A stretch of 64,000 bases of DNA from Streptomyces sp. NBC_00223. Its GTDB lineage: Bacteria; Actinomycetota; Actinomycetes; Streptomycetales; Streptomycetaceae. Shown in pieces: positions 35,568-44,309 of this stretch (the first letter of the stretch is position 1; each line of letters opens with the position of its first letter). The stretch covers positions 3,209,501 through 3,273,500 of the forward strand of contig NZ_CP108109.1 in assembly GCF_036199905.1 (NCBI RefSeq). The letters are read 5' to 3'. Under the pieces are notes generated by a model. It saw nothing but the letters and a program-made list of their open reading frames with translations. It did not search any database and was not told where the DNA came from. Position numbers and translations under genes: made by a program.

Positions 35568-36178
35568 CCCCCCGTTTCGACGCCGGCCTCTACCGCTGGG
35601 TGGTCGATCTGGCCGCGCACACCCCGCAGCCGGTCGACACCGCGATCCGCCTGTTCAGCGACTACGGCCTCGGCCTGTTCGCCGTGCTGATGCTGCTCAC
35701 GTGGTGGCGGGCCCGGCCCGCGGACTCCGCGCGGATGGCCGCCGCGCTGGCCGTCCCGCTGATCGTGGTCGCCGTCTACCTCGTCAACGACGGCGTCAAG
35801 TCGGTCTTCGACGAGCAGCGGCCCTGCCGGACGCTGCATGTGACCACGACCGTCGAGTCCTGCCCGTCGCTCGGCGACTGGTCCTTCCCCAGCAACCATT
35901 CCGCCATCGCCGCCGCCGCGGCCGTCGCGCTGCTGCTGGCGCACCGCCGGGCGGGCCTGATCGCCGTACCGCTGGCGCTGGCGATGGCCGCGTCGCGGGT
36001 GTGGATCGGCGTCCACTATCCGCATGACGTGGTGGCGGGGCTGGCGCTCGGCGCGCTGGTGGCGTGGCCGCTCGCGGTCGCCACGCGGCGGGCGGCCCCC
36101 GCGGTGAATCGACTGCGGGGCACCCGGCTGCGGCCGGTGCTGAAGGCGTCGCCGGACGGCACGCCCACGTTCAGATGA
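35564..36178 (+). CDS. PAP2 family membrane phosphatase
   Basis: The 204-aa membrane protein has the three PAP2 phosphatase motifs: KSVFDEQRPCR, then PSNHS (in place of the common PSGH), and SRVWIGVHYPHDV with the catalytic His. The active site faces outwards in this family. Relatives dephosphorylate undecaprenyl pyrophosphate or phosphatidylglycerol phosphate. The GTG start overlaps the DedA stop, so phosphatase and flippase are coupled, consistent with recycling of the wall lipid carrier. Confidence 0.88.
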   Translation: MTPRFDAGLYRWVVDLAAHTPQPVDTAIRLFSDYGLGLFAVLMLLTWWRARPADSARMAAALAVPLIVVAVYLVNDGVKSVFDEQRPCRTLHVTTTVESCPSLGDWSFPSNHSAIAAAAAVALLLAHRRAGLIAVPLALAMAASRVWIGVHYPHDVVAGLALGALVAWPLAVATRRAAPAVNRLRGTRLRPVLKASPDGTPTFR

Positions 36179-36246
36179 ATGGGATGATTCACCTTATATC
36201 AATGCAATTGTCGTACTTCCGTATGTTCGACACTGAACGGAGAGAC

Positions 36247-36630
36247 ATGCGCATCCGTACGATTATGTCCGCCTGCGGCGTCGCCGCCGCACTCCTCGTC
36301 GGCACCGCCGGGGTCGCCGCCGCGGCCGGCGGGCCCACCACCGTCAACGGCAACGGCTCGGTCGACGCCGTCGGCAACACGGTCACCGGCGGCAACCTCA
36401 GCCCGCAGATCGGGCTGGTCCAGGGCTCGCTGAACAACCTCTGCGCGGGGGTCCCGGTGAAGGCGAACCTCGGCTCGCTGATCGGTCTGATCCCGATCAC
36501 CGTCCAGGACGTCAACGTCCTGAACAGCACGCAGAACCAGCAGTGCACCAAGAACTCCAGCCAGATCCAGGGTGACGGGCCCCTCTCCCACATCCTCAGC
36601 GGCGACTCGCTGCTCTCCGCCCGACGCTGA
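36247..36630 (+). CDS. Rodlin-like secreted coat protein
   Basis: The 127-aa product has a signal peptide (IMSACGVAAALLVGTAGVAAAA) and a mature domain resembling streptomycete rodlins RdlA/RdlB: VNGNGSVDAVGNTVTGGNLSPQIGLVQGSLN, ITVQDVNVLNSTQNQQC and DGPLSHILSGDSLLSA. Rodlins align chaplin fibrils into rodlets on aerial hyphae and spores. The usual arrangement is two rodlin genes with chaplins nearby, whereas here one gene stands alone. It has a GGAGAGAC ribosome-binding site and an AT-rich upstream region that probably holds a developmental promoter. Assignment is from memory of rodlin sequences. Confidence 0.75.
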   Translation: MRIRTIMSACGVAAALLVGTAGVAAAAGGPTTVNGNGSVDAVGNTVTGGNLSPQIGLVQGSLNNLCAGVPVKANLGSLIGLIPITVQDVNVLNSTQNQQCTKNSSQIQGDGPLSHILSGDSLLSARR

Positions 36631-36753
36631 CCGCCGGGGCCGTACGGGCCGCCACCGCCGCACCCACCGGCGGTGGCGGTCCGTACAACGGCGGTGGCGG
36701 TCCGTACGACAGGGCTCCGCGCGGTACGTCGAGGGCCCGTGCGATCAGCGCGA

Positions 36754-39700
36754 TCAGCGGTAGGTCGCCCTCAACTCCGCCCAGCGCGCGGCCTGTTCGT
36801 CCGTGAGCGTGCCGCGCAGCTCGCCGAGCTTGAGCAGCGCCGCCTCCGCGCCCGCCGCCAGCGTCTGCGCCTCCGCCCGGTAGTGGTCGGTCACGGCCGC
36901 CTCCAGTTCGGCGTCGTTCATGGTCGGGGTGATCCGCCCGGCCAGCCTGGTCATGTTGCGGTACGAGCCCTGGAGCAGGAACGGCGGCTCGGTGCGCGCG
37001 GCCGCGGACTGCCCGGCGGAGGCGATGTACGCGGCGTTGACCGTCAGCAGCGTGTCCCTCGCCCGCAGCAAGTGCCGCAGCACGGCCAGGACTTCGGCGC
37101 GTTCGGCGGCGGAGTACGGGTGGTTCAGGTCCTCCGCGCGGGCTGTCGGGTCGCCCTGGGCGAGGCGGACCAGGATCTCCAGGTCGGCCCGGTCGCGGGC
37201 GGCCAGCGGCGCGAGAACGGGGTTGGCGGTCAGCGCGTTCTCCACGTAGCTCAGCGCGAAAAGCGCCTCGCGGCCGGTGAGGACGTCGCCGAGGTTCCAC
37301 ACGTCGGCGCGGTTCGCGAGCATGTCCGGCACGCGGAACAGACCGCCCGACTCGGTGTACGGGTTCCCGGCCATGCACACGGCGAAGCGTCGGCCCCGCA
37401 GGTCGTAAGTGCCCTCCGCGCCCTCGATCCTGCGCTGCGCGTCGCACAACGGGATGAATTTCTGGAGGAGTTCGGGCGAGGTGTGCTGGATGTCGTCCAG
37501 ATAGAGCAGGACGTTGGAGCCGAGCCTGAGGGCGAGGTCGATCTTCTCCACCTCGCGTCGGGCGCTCGCGTCCGGCGCGCGCTCGGGGTCGAGCGAGGTG
37601 ACGCCGGTGCCGAGCGCCGGGCCCGAGACGGTGACCAGCGCGAGCCCGAGCCGGGCGGCGACGTACTCCACGAGCGAGGTCTTGCCGTACCCGGGCGGGG
37701 ACATCAGCATCAGCAGGCCGCCCGACGGGCCGAACTGCTTGGCCAGGCTGTCCCCGACGAGCGGCAGATAGACCTCGTCCAGCAGCCGGTTGCGGACGAA
37801 GCCGGCCGGCGGCCGGGCCCGGTAGGAGTCGAGCGCGAGCCGTTCCCGCTCGGCGGCGACCACGGCGGTGCGGTGCCGCTGGTACTCGGTGTAGGCCGGG
37901 ATGTCGTCGGCGCGGAACCGCCGTACCCGGGTGAGGAGTTCGTCCAGGCGTACGTCGAGGCGGCCGCGGGCGACCCGGGGGTGGGAGCCGAGCAGACCGT
38001 CGACGGTCAGGGCGACCTCGGCGTCCACCTCGTACCGTGCGAGGTCGGCGCCGCAGACCAGCGCGGCGGCGGCCTCGGCGCGGTCGCCCTCGTCGGCGTC
38101 CAGCCCGCCCAGCCACGCCTCCGCGAGCTGGCGGCGGGCGGGCAGATCGCCGCTCAGCGCCTCCAGGTCGGCGGTGAACTCCTTGTACGGGACGCCCTGC
38201 GGGCCGCCCAGCGCCTCGGCGAACCGCTCCCGCAGACGCCTGGCGGCGGGCCCTTCGGCGAAGCCGCCGCGGGCGGCGGCCAGTTCGGCCACGAGGTACT
38301 CGCCGAGGAGGTCGCTCTCGGTCCCCCAGCCCCCGCCCGGCCCGGGCCCGGGAACCCCCGCCCCGGCCAGAAACTCCCCCGCCGCCGCCCCGATCTCTGC
38401 GGCGAGCGCGGCCAGCGCGCCCCCGATCCCCCGACCCCCGCGGAGGTCCGCCCCCGTGCCAAGGCCGACGGCGCCCGGCACACGGCCTGGCGCCGAGCCC
38501 GCCTCCGGGAGGGCGTCGCCGCCCTGCCGCAGTGTGTCCGGCGCCGCGCCACGGCCGGGCCCGCCCGGCGCCGGACCGAGCCCCGACTGCGAGCCGGAGG
38601 CCGGCCGAGAACCCGCACCGGAAGCCGTCCCGGCGAGGCCGAACATGCCCAGGTCGGCCCCCGCGCGGAAGCCGGCGGCGCCCGGCACACGGCCCGGCGC
38701 CGGTTGCGAGCCGGGGCCGGACGCCGTCCCCTCGGGGGCGGGCCCCTCCGGCGACGGGCGAGGCTCCGACCGCGGCCCGGAGGACGACCATGAACCCGAC
38801 GTCGGCCCGGTCCCGAGGGATGCCGCCGTACGGGAGCCGGCAGCCGCACCGGGGCCCGGCCGGGGACCCACGCCTGAGCCGGGCGCCGGCCGCGGGCCGG
38901 AAGCCGTTCCGCCGAGGGCGGGCGCGCCCGGCGCCGGACCGATTCCCGGCTGCGAGCCGACGGTCGGCCAAGGGGCGGCGCCAGGGGCCGGCATGCCGGG
39001 CCCGGCTGCGGCGGAACCCCCGCCCGCCCACGGCAAGGGGCTCGCGCCGAAGGCCGTGGACGCGCGGGTGAGGGAGCGGGCGCGGGTGGTCCAGGCGGCG
39101 CGGGTCCGATCCGTCGTGCCGTGGGTCCAGAAGAGCTGGGCCGCCGCACGGGTCGCGGACGGGTAGCGCAGCAGGTCGGCCCGCGCGGCCAGGCCGGTCA
39201 GAGCGCGCAGGATCAGCGCCGCGTCGTGGTCGTGGACCCCGCGCTCGTACCCCTCGCCCGGCCGCGCGGCGGCGGCCTCCCGGACCAGTACGGTGAGGTC
39301 GCCGTCCGTACCGCCCCCGGGCCCGCCCGGCAGGGTGTCCAGCAGGAGGCTCGCCGCCAGGTACTCCGCCCGGTAGAGCGCGGGGGACTCCGAGGGCAGC
39401 GGGCGGTTCCAGAAGCGGCGGGTGGCCGCGAAGGCCGGATCGCGGACGGGTACGAGATAGTCCGTGCCGCTGACCGTGAAGGCCAGCCCGTCCCCGTGCG
39501 GTACGAGCGCCGGCTCGAACGGCTGGGTGTTGACGGCGAACCGGTGCCGTCCGAGGCGGATCGCGGCGCCCCCGTCCTCGTACAGGTCGAGCCGGTCCCG
39601 CAGCGCGCGCCCGGTGTCCTGGCGGGCGGCGGCGAAGGCCGCGTCGAGTTCTGCCGCCCGCGCGGGGTCGCCGAGAGTGCGCAACTCCCCCGCGATCCGC

Positions 39701-42147
39701 CGGTGTTCGGCCGCCATCGGGTCGGAGGCGAAATACGTGTTGACCTCGTCGGCCGAGGACAGCGCGGCCGCGCGGCGCCGTATCCCGTCGAGGATGCGCG
39801 CCGCCGAGGCGGTCAACCGCTGGGCGCGGCGGGCCCGTTCGTCGGCCAGTGCCTGCTTGCGGGTGGCGAAGGTCTGCTGGATCTCCTCGCGCCGGGCGTC
39901 GAGCGCGGCCAGCCGCTCACCGTCCGCGGCGAACCGCGTCGTCAGGTTCTCGACCTGGACCAGCAGCCGCCCGAGCTGCTCCTCGCACCGCTCGGGGGTG
40001 TCGGCCGCGGCCAGCGCCCCGCCGACGCTCTGCGCCAACAGCGCGCTCTCCGCCGCGAATTCGGCCTCGGTCTCGGCGGCGCGCAGTTCCCTGCGGCGGC
40101 CGTCGAGCACGGCCCTGGCCTGGTTGACCGCGCCGAGCACATCGGCGGCCAGCGCCAGGATACGGGTGCGTACGGTCGCGTCGCTGATCTCCAGGGTGCC
40201 GGCCGTCTCGGTGACGGTGGTCAGCCCGGCGGCCTGCTCGTCCAGTACGGCGGCCAGCGGTTCGGCGTCGGCGGCGGTGGCGATCGCGGCGGCCAGGGCG
40301 GCGGTCTCGGCGACCCGCGCGCGGTAGCCGTCGAAGGCCCGCTCGTCGGCGAAGTGTGTGGCCGCGCGTCCTGCGGCGGTCGCCAACTCCTTGCCCAGCA
40401 GGGCGTCGAGCGCGTCCAGCCGTGCCGTGTCGGCGTACCGCGTCTCGCGCAGGGACATCAACTGGCCCTGTGTCCGGCGCAGTTCGGTCAGCCGCCGCAC
40501 CCACTCGTCGGCGGTGGCGGCGGCCTCTCCGCGCACCCGGCGGCCGAGCGCGGCGATCCGCGCCTCCGCCGCGTCGATCGCCTCCGTGGCCCGCGCGGTG
40601 GCCTCACGGACCCGCGCGTACTCGGCGAGCACCTGCCGTCCGGTGTCGCGCACCTCGGCCAACGGCGTGGCCAGATCGCCGGTTTCGGGGTCGGACAGCC
40701 AGTGGTGCCGGTCGAGCACCCGCTCGGCGGCGGCGACCAGCGCCTCGTGCACGGCCGCCGCGGAGCCGGGCTCCAGGGCGCTGCGGGCCACCGACAGGGC
40801 GTCGGAGACGGCCCGCACCAGATCGGGGTTGCCGATCCGCTCCAGCGGCCCTTCGCCGACCGGCTGCGCGGCGGCGTAGGTGTCGGACAGAAAGGGCGTG
40901 TGCCAGCGCTGGAGGGTGTGCACCCGGGCCGGTTCGCCGCCGTCGGCCGGGCGCAGCGTGATCAGCGTGCCGTCCTCGTACAGCGCGCAGCCCTGGACGT
41001 GCAGGGGCGCGGCCGCCTCCTTGCGGATGAGGTTGTACGGCAGCAGCAGCCGGCGGCCGTCGGCGGCGGCGTGGAAGACGTACAGCACGTCCTCGCCGTT
41101 GGCCGAGCGGACCAGGCGCTCGAACTCCAGCTCCTCGCCGGGGACTTCGGGCCCGAGGTCGAAGGTACGGGTACCGCCGGTGGCGAGCGCGTAACCGCCG
41201 GGGAAGACCACGCCCTGCTCGTCGGGCAGCCGCAGGCACGCCCGGCCGAGCGCGTCGATCCGCTCGACCTGCCCGGTGCGGGTGTTGACGGCGAAGTGCC
41301 GGTCGGTGTGCTCCCGGTACGGCCGCACCCGCAGCAGCACCAGCGGGCCCGCGGTGGCGTAAGCGGCCTCGGCGTCGGCGAGGGACTGCAACGCGTCCTC
41401 GACCGGCTCCTCGTGGACGGTCTCACCGGTGCGGATGGTCAGGCTGCCGCCGGTGGTGTCGAGCGCGAGGGTGCCGCCGTCCGCCGCGGTGAGCGCGATG
41501 TACGGGCGCCGCCCGTCGACGTACGCCTCCCGGCCGACGACCGCCCACTCCACGGCGCCGGCGGGCTGCTCCGCGCTCTCCCGGGCGGTGCCCTCGTAGC
41601 CGCAGCTCCCGTCGCGGCCGACCCGCCAGCTCAGCACGCGCGCGTCGGTGACGGCGGGGCCGGTCCTGAAGACGACCAGCACCCGCCCTTCCTCGACCCG
41701 CACCCGCAGCACCCGGGTCTCCCGGTAGTAGCGGTACAGCTCGCGGAAGTCCCGGATGAAACCGGGGTCGTCGAGCAGCCCGGCGGGCCCGTCGACCGGC
41801 GCGTCGCCGGACCCGCCGTCTCCCGCGTCCGCCGCCGGGCGCACCTGGAAGACGTCCCCGACGTCCGTGACCTCGGCCGGGTTGGCGGCGAAGAGCAGAT
41901 ACGGGCCGACCGGCGCCACATCGGCGGGCAGCGCGGGCCGGGCCGTGCGTACCCGCCCGGTGCCGTCCAGCCGCAGCTCGGCCGAGCCGAAGACCTCCTG
42001 GCGGCGGGCGTTGAGGCCCTCGGCCCTGGCCGACAGCTCCCGGGCGGCGGCGGTGAGCCGGTCCCTGAGCACGTCGTACGCGTCGGCGTCGAGCACGGGG
42101 GCCGGGGCCGTGTCCCCGGCCGCGTGTGCCGGCTTCGCCTCGCTCAC
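36754..42147 (-). CDS. Giant AAA+ ATPase with DUF3686-like N-terminus and coiled coil (flotillin partner)
   Basis: This 1797-aa protein has a strand-rich N-terminal region (about residues 1-430) of the kind annotated as DUF3686, 'ATPase involved in DNA repair'. A long Ala/Glu/Arg-rich coiled coil follows (about 480-830). A Gly/Pro/Ala-rich linker of about 240 residues (roughly 1030-1270) leads to a C-terminal AAA+ domain with Walker A SPPGYGKTS near residue 1486 and Walker B LLYLDDIQ near 1544. FAVCMAGNPYTESG resembles sensor 1. It starts with GTG, overlapping the flotillin stop by four bases. DUF3686 ATPases occur next to YqiK-type flotillins in proteobacteria, as here. The DNA-repair label is not supported by anything seen here. 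Confidence 0.8.
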   Translation of the reverse strand: MSEAKPAHAAGDTAPAPVLDADAYDVLRDRLTAAARELSARAEGLNARRQEVFGSAELRLDGTGRVRTARPALPADVAPVGPYLLFAANPAEVTDVGDVFQVRPAADAGDGGSGDAPVDGPAGLLDDPGFIRDFRELYRYYRETRVLRVRVEEGRVLVVFRTGPAVTDARVLSWRVGRDGSCGYEGTARESAEQPAGAVEWAVVGREAYVDGRRPYIALTAADGGTLALDTTGGSLTIRTGETVHEEPVEDALQSLADAEAAYATAGPLVLLRVRPYREHTDRHFAVNTRTGQVERIDALGRACLRLPDEQGVVFPGGYALATGGTRTFDLGPEVPGEELEFERLVRSANGEDVLYVFHAAADGRRLLLPYNLIRKEAAAPLHVQGCALYEDGTLITLRPADGGEPARVHTLQRWHTPFLSDTYAAAQPVGEGPLERIGNPDLVRAVSDALSVARSALEPGSAAAVHEALVAAAERVLDRHHWLSDPETGDLATPLAEVRDTGRQVLAEYARVREATARATEAIDAAEARIAALGRRVRGEAAATADEWVRRLTELRRTQGQLMSLRETRYADTARLDALDALLGKELATAAGRAATHFADERAFDGYRARVAETAALAAAIATAADAEPLAAVLDEQAAGLTTVTETAGTLEISDATVRTRILALAADVLGAVNQARAVLDGRRRELRAAETEAEFAAESALLAQSVGGALAAADTPERCEEQLGRLLVQVENLTTRFAADGERLAALDARREEIQQTFATRKQALADERARRAQRLTASAARILDGIRRRAAALSSADEVNTYFASDPMAAEHRRIAGELRTLGDPARAAELDAAFAAARQDTGRALRDRLDLYEDGGAAIRLGRHRFAVNTQPFEPALVPHGDGLAFTVSGTDYLVPVRDPAFAATRRFWNRPLPSESPALYRAEYLAASLLLDTLPGGPGGGTDGDLTVLVREAAAARPGEGYERGVHDHDAALILRALTGLAARADLLRYPSATRAAAQLFWTHGTTDRTRAAWTTRARSLTRASTAFGASPLPWAGGGSAAAGPGMPAPGAAPWPTVGSQPGIGPAPGAPALGGTASGPRPAPGSGVGPRPGPGAAAGSRTAASLGTGPTSGSWSSSGPRSEPRPSPEGPAPEGTASGPGSQPAPGRVPGAAGFRAGADLGMFGLAGTASGAGSRPASGSQSGLGPAPGGPGRGAAPDTLRQGGDALPEAGSAPGRVPGAVGLGTGADLRGGRGIGGALAALAAEIGAAAGEFLAGAGVPGPGPGGGWGTESDLLGEYLVAELAAARGGFAEGPAARRLRERFAEALGGPQGVPYKEFTADLEALSGDLPARRQLAEAWLGGLDADEGDRAEAAAALVCGADLARYEVDAEVALTVDGLLGSHPRVARGRLDVRLDELLTRVRRFRADDIPAYTEYQRHRTAVVAAERERLALDSYRARPPAGFVRNRLLDEVYLPLVGDSLAKQFGPSGGLLMLMSPPGYGKTSLVEYVAARLGLALVTVSGPALGTGVTSLDPERAPDASARREVEKIDLALRLGSNVLLYLDDIQHTSPELLQKFIPLCDAQRRIEGAEGTYDLRGRRFAVCMAGNPYTESGGLFRVPDMLANRADVWNLGDVLTGREALFALSYVENALTANPVLAPLAARDRADLEILVRLAQGDPTARAEDLNHPYSAAERAEVLAVLRHLLRARDTLLTVNAAYIASAGQSAAARTEPPFLLQGSYRNMTRLAGRITPTMNDAELEAAVTDHYRAEAQTLAAGAEAALLKLGELRGTLTDEQAARWAELRATYR

Positions 42148-44267
42148 TGCTTCACGAGCCCGTTCACGGAACCGTTGGCCGCCGTGGCGCTCCCGCCGGC
42201 CACCGCCGCGGCCGCCGCCGCGACCGGGGCGTCGGCCAGACCCAGCGCGCGGGCCTGGTCCAGGAGTTGCTGGAGGCCGGCGGTGCGCGGTCCGCCGTCG
42301 GCGATCAGCCGGGCCAGCAGGGCGGAGACGGTGAGGTTGCCCGCGTTCGCGCCCAGCGAGGACAGGATGCGGGTGGCGTCCTCGGTGAAGCGGGAGGAGC
42401 CGTCCGTCCAGGGGGCCGTCATCGACTGCACGGTCTCGGAGTTGGCGATGAAGGTGTCCACCGAGCGGCCGGCCGCGACCGCGCCCATCAGCCGGTCGAA
42501 GAAGACCGTGTCGCCGCCGACGATGCTGATGTCGGCCTTCTCCAGACCGGTGGCCAGTACGGTCGCCTGCGCCTCGGCGATCTGCCGCTGGGTGTCCAGC
42601 CCGGCCAGCCGGATGTCCTTCTCGGCGGCGAGCCGCAGCCGGTACTCCTCGTGGCCGCGCGAGGCGTCGTCGAGCGCGGCCATCGCCGCGGCCTTCTCGG
42701 TGAGGCCCGCGGCCTCGGCCTTGAGCTTCTCGCCGATCATGGCCGCCTCCGCGGAGGCCTGCGCGGTGGTGCCCTCGGCGGTGGCCAGCGACAGCAGCCG
42801 CGCGCCCTCCGCCTCCGCCTTCAGCCGGGCCGAGGTGGCCTCGGCCTCCGCGACACCGACCTTGGTGATCGCCTCGGCGCCGCGCTCGCGCACCTCGACC
42901 TCGGCCAGGCCCTCGGCGGCCGCCTCGGCCCTGATGCCCTCGGCGAGTCGGATCTTGGCGTCCGAGTCCATCTCGGCCGCGCGCTTGCGGGCCTCGGCCA
43001 TGGTCAGCGTCTCGCGGGCCTTGTACTGCGCGGCCTGCTCGGCCGCCTCGGCGGCCTTGATGTCCTTGACCAGCTGCTCCTGCGCCTGCGCCTCGGCGGT
43101 GATGATCAGCGCCTGCCGCTCGCGCTCGGCCTCCTGGACCAGCCGCAGGTGCTTGATGGACTCCTCCTGCTCGGCGACCGTACGGTCCACCGCGATCCGC
43201 TCGCGCACGACGTCGGCGACCTCGCGGCGCTCGCCCTCGACCTCCTTCTCCTTGGAGATACGGGCGAGTTCGGTCTCCCGCTCGCGGGCGATCACCTCAA
43301 GGACGCGGTCCTTCTCGATCCGCTCGTTCTCGACGGCGATGACGCGCTCGCGGTTCTTCTGGGCGACCGCGACCTCACGGGCCTGGTTCTCGCGCTGGAC
43401 GCCGAGTTGCTCCTCGGTGCGCAGGAACGCGGCCTGGGCGCCGAGGCGTTCCTCCTCCTGGACCCGGGCGGTGGCCGCCTCCTCGCGGGCCCGCATCGTG
43501 TCGACCTCGCGGCGCTGCTTGATCTCGGCCTCCGCCTGGCGGCGTTCGAGCTCCAGGATCGTCTCGCGGGCGTCGACGTTCTGCCGGGTGATCTCCTTCT
43601 GCTCGGTGCGCTGGAACTCATTGGTCCGCACATGCTCGATCGCCGTCAGCTCGGTGATCTTCCTGATGCCCTGCGCGTCCAGGATGTTGGCCGGGTCGAG
43701 CTGGGTGAGCGGGGTCTGCTCCAGGAAGTCGATCGCGCAGTCCTCCAGGTGGTACCCGTTGAGGTCGGTGCCGATCACCTGGATGATCTGGTCGCGGAAG
43801 TGCTCGCGGTGGGTGTAGAGGTCGACGAAGTCCAGCTGCTTGCCGACGGTCTTGAGCGCCTCGGAGAACTTCGCGCTGAACAGCTCCTGAAGCGTCTCCT
43901 GGTGGCTGGCCCGCTGGGTGCCGATCGCCTGCGCGACCTTCACCACGTCCTCCTTGGTCTTGTTGACCCGGACGAAGAAGGTGAGGTGGATGTCGGCGCG
44001 GATGTTGTCCTGGCAGATCAGACCCTCGCGGCCGGTGCGCAGGATCTCGATGGTCTTCACGGAGATGTCCATCAACTCCGCGTTGTGCAGCACCGGCAGG
44101 ACGACGGCACCGGTGAAGGTGACGTCCACCTGCCGTGTCTTGGAGATGATCAGCGCCTGGCCCTGCGCGACCTTGCGGAAGAGCCGGCTGACGGTGAAGA
44201 GAACTCCGAGTGCGATGAGCGCGAGGACGGCGAGCAGTACGCCGATCCCGATGGCGGTGGCATCCAT
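42144..44267 (-). CDS. Flotillin (YqiK-type SPFH/band 7) protein
   Basis: The 707-aa protein has one N-terminal membrane helix (IGIGVLLAVLALIALGVLFTV), an SPFH domain at about residues 30-200 (ISKTRQVDVTFTGAVVLPVLH, EGLICQDNIRADI) and a long alternating Ala/Glu/Arg coiled coil to about residue 560. A globular end with ISIVGGDTVFFDRLMGAVA follows. Flotillins assemble into membrane scaffolds that organise microdomains. It lies 42 bp after the NfeD-like gene and overlaps the AAA+ ATPase gene, so the three are one operon. Confidence 0.9.
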   Translation of the reverse strand: MDATAIGIGVLLAVLALIALGVLFTVSRLFRKVAQGQALIISKTRQVDVTFTGAVVLPVLHNAELMDISVKTIEILRTGREGLICQDNIRADIHLTFFVRVNKTKEDVVKVAQAIGTQRASHQETLQELFSAKFSEALKTVGKQLDFVDLYTHREHFRDQIIQVIGTDLNGYHLEDCAIDFLEQTPLTQLDPANILDAQGIRKITELTAIEHVRTNEFQRTEQKEITRQNVDARETILELERRQAEAEIKQRREVDTMRAREEAATARVQEEERLGAQAAFLRTEEQLGVQRENQAREVAVAQKNRERVIAVENERIEKDRVLEVIARERETELARISKEKEVEGERREVADVVRERIAVDRTVAEQEESIKHLRLVQEAERERQALIITAEAQAQEQLVKDIKAAEAAEQAAQYKARETLTMAEARKRAAEMDSDAKIRLAEGIRAEAAAEGLAEVEVRERGAEAITKVGVAEAEATSARLKAEAEGARLLSLATAEGTTAQASAEAAMIGEKLKAEAAGLTEKAAAMAALDDASRGHEEYRLRLAAEKDIRLAGLDTQRQIAEAQATVLATGLEKADISIVGGDTVFFDRLMGAVAAGRSVDTFIANSETVQSMTAPWTDGSSRFTEDATRILSSLGANAGNLTVSALLARLIADGGPRTAGLQQLLDQARALGLADAPVAAAAAAVAGGSATAANGSVNGLVKQ

Positions 44268-44309
44268 GGCGGATCAACCTCGATACGGTCTAACGGATAT
44301 GAGCGGGTC

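Noticed and set aside
39121..43818. 1565-codon plus-strand open frame opposite the AAA+ ATPase and flotillin
   Set aside because: Its composition mirrors the antisense of the real genes and it lacks recognisable motifs.
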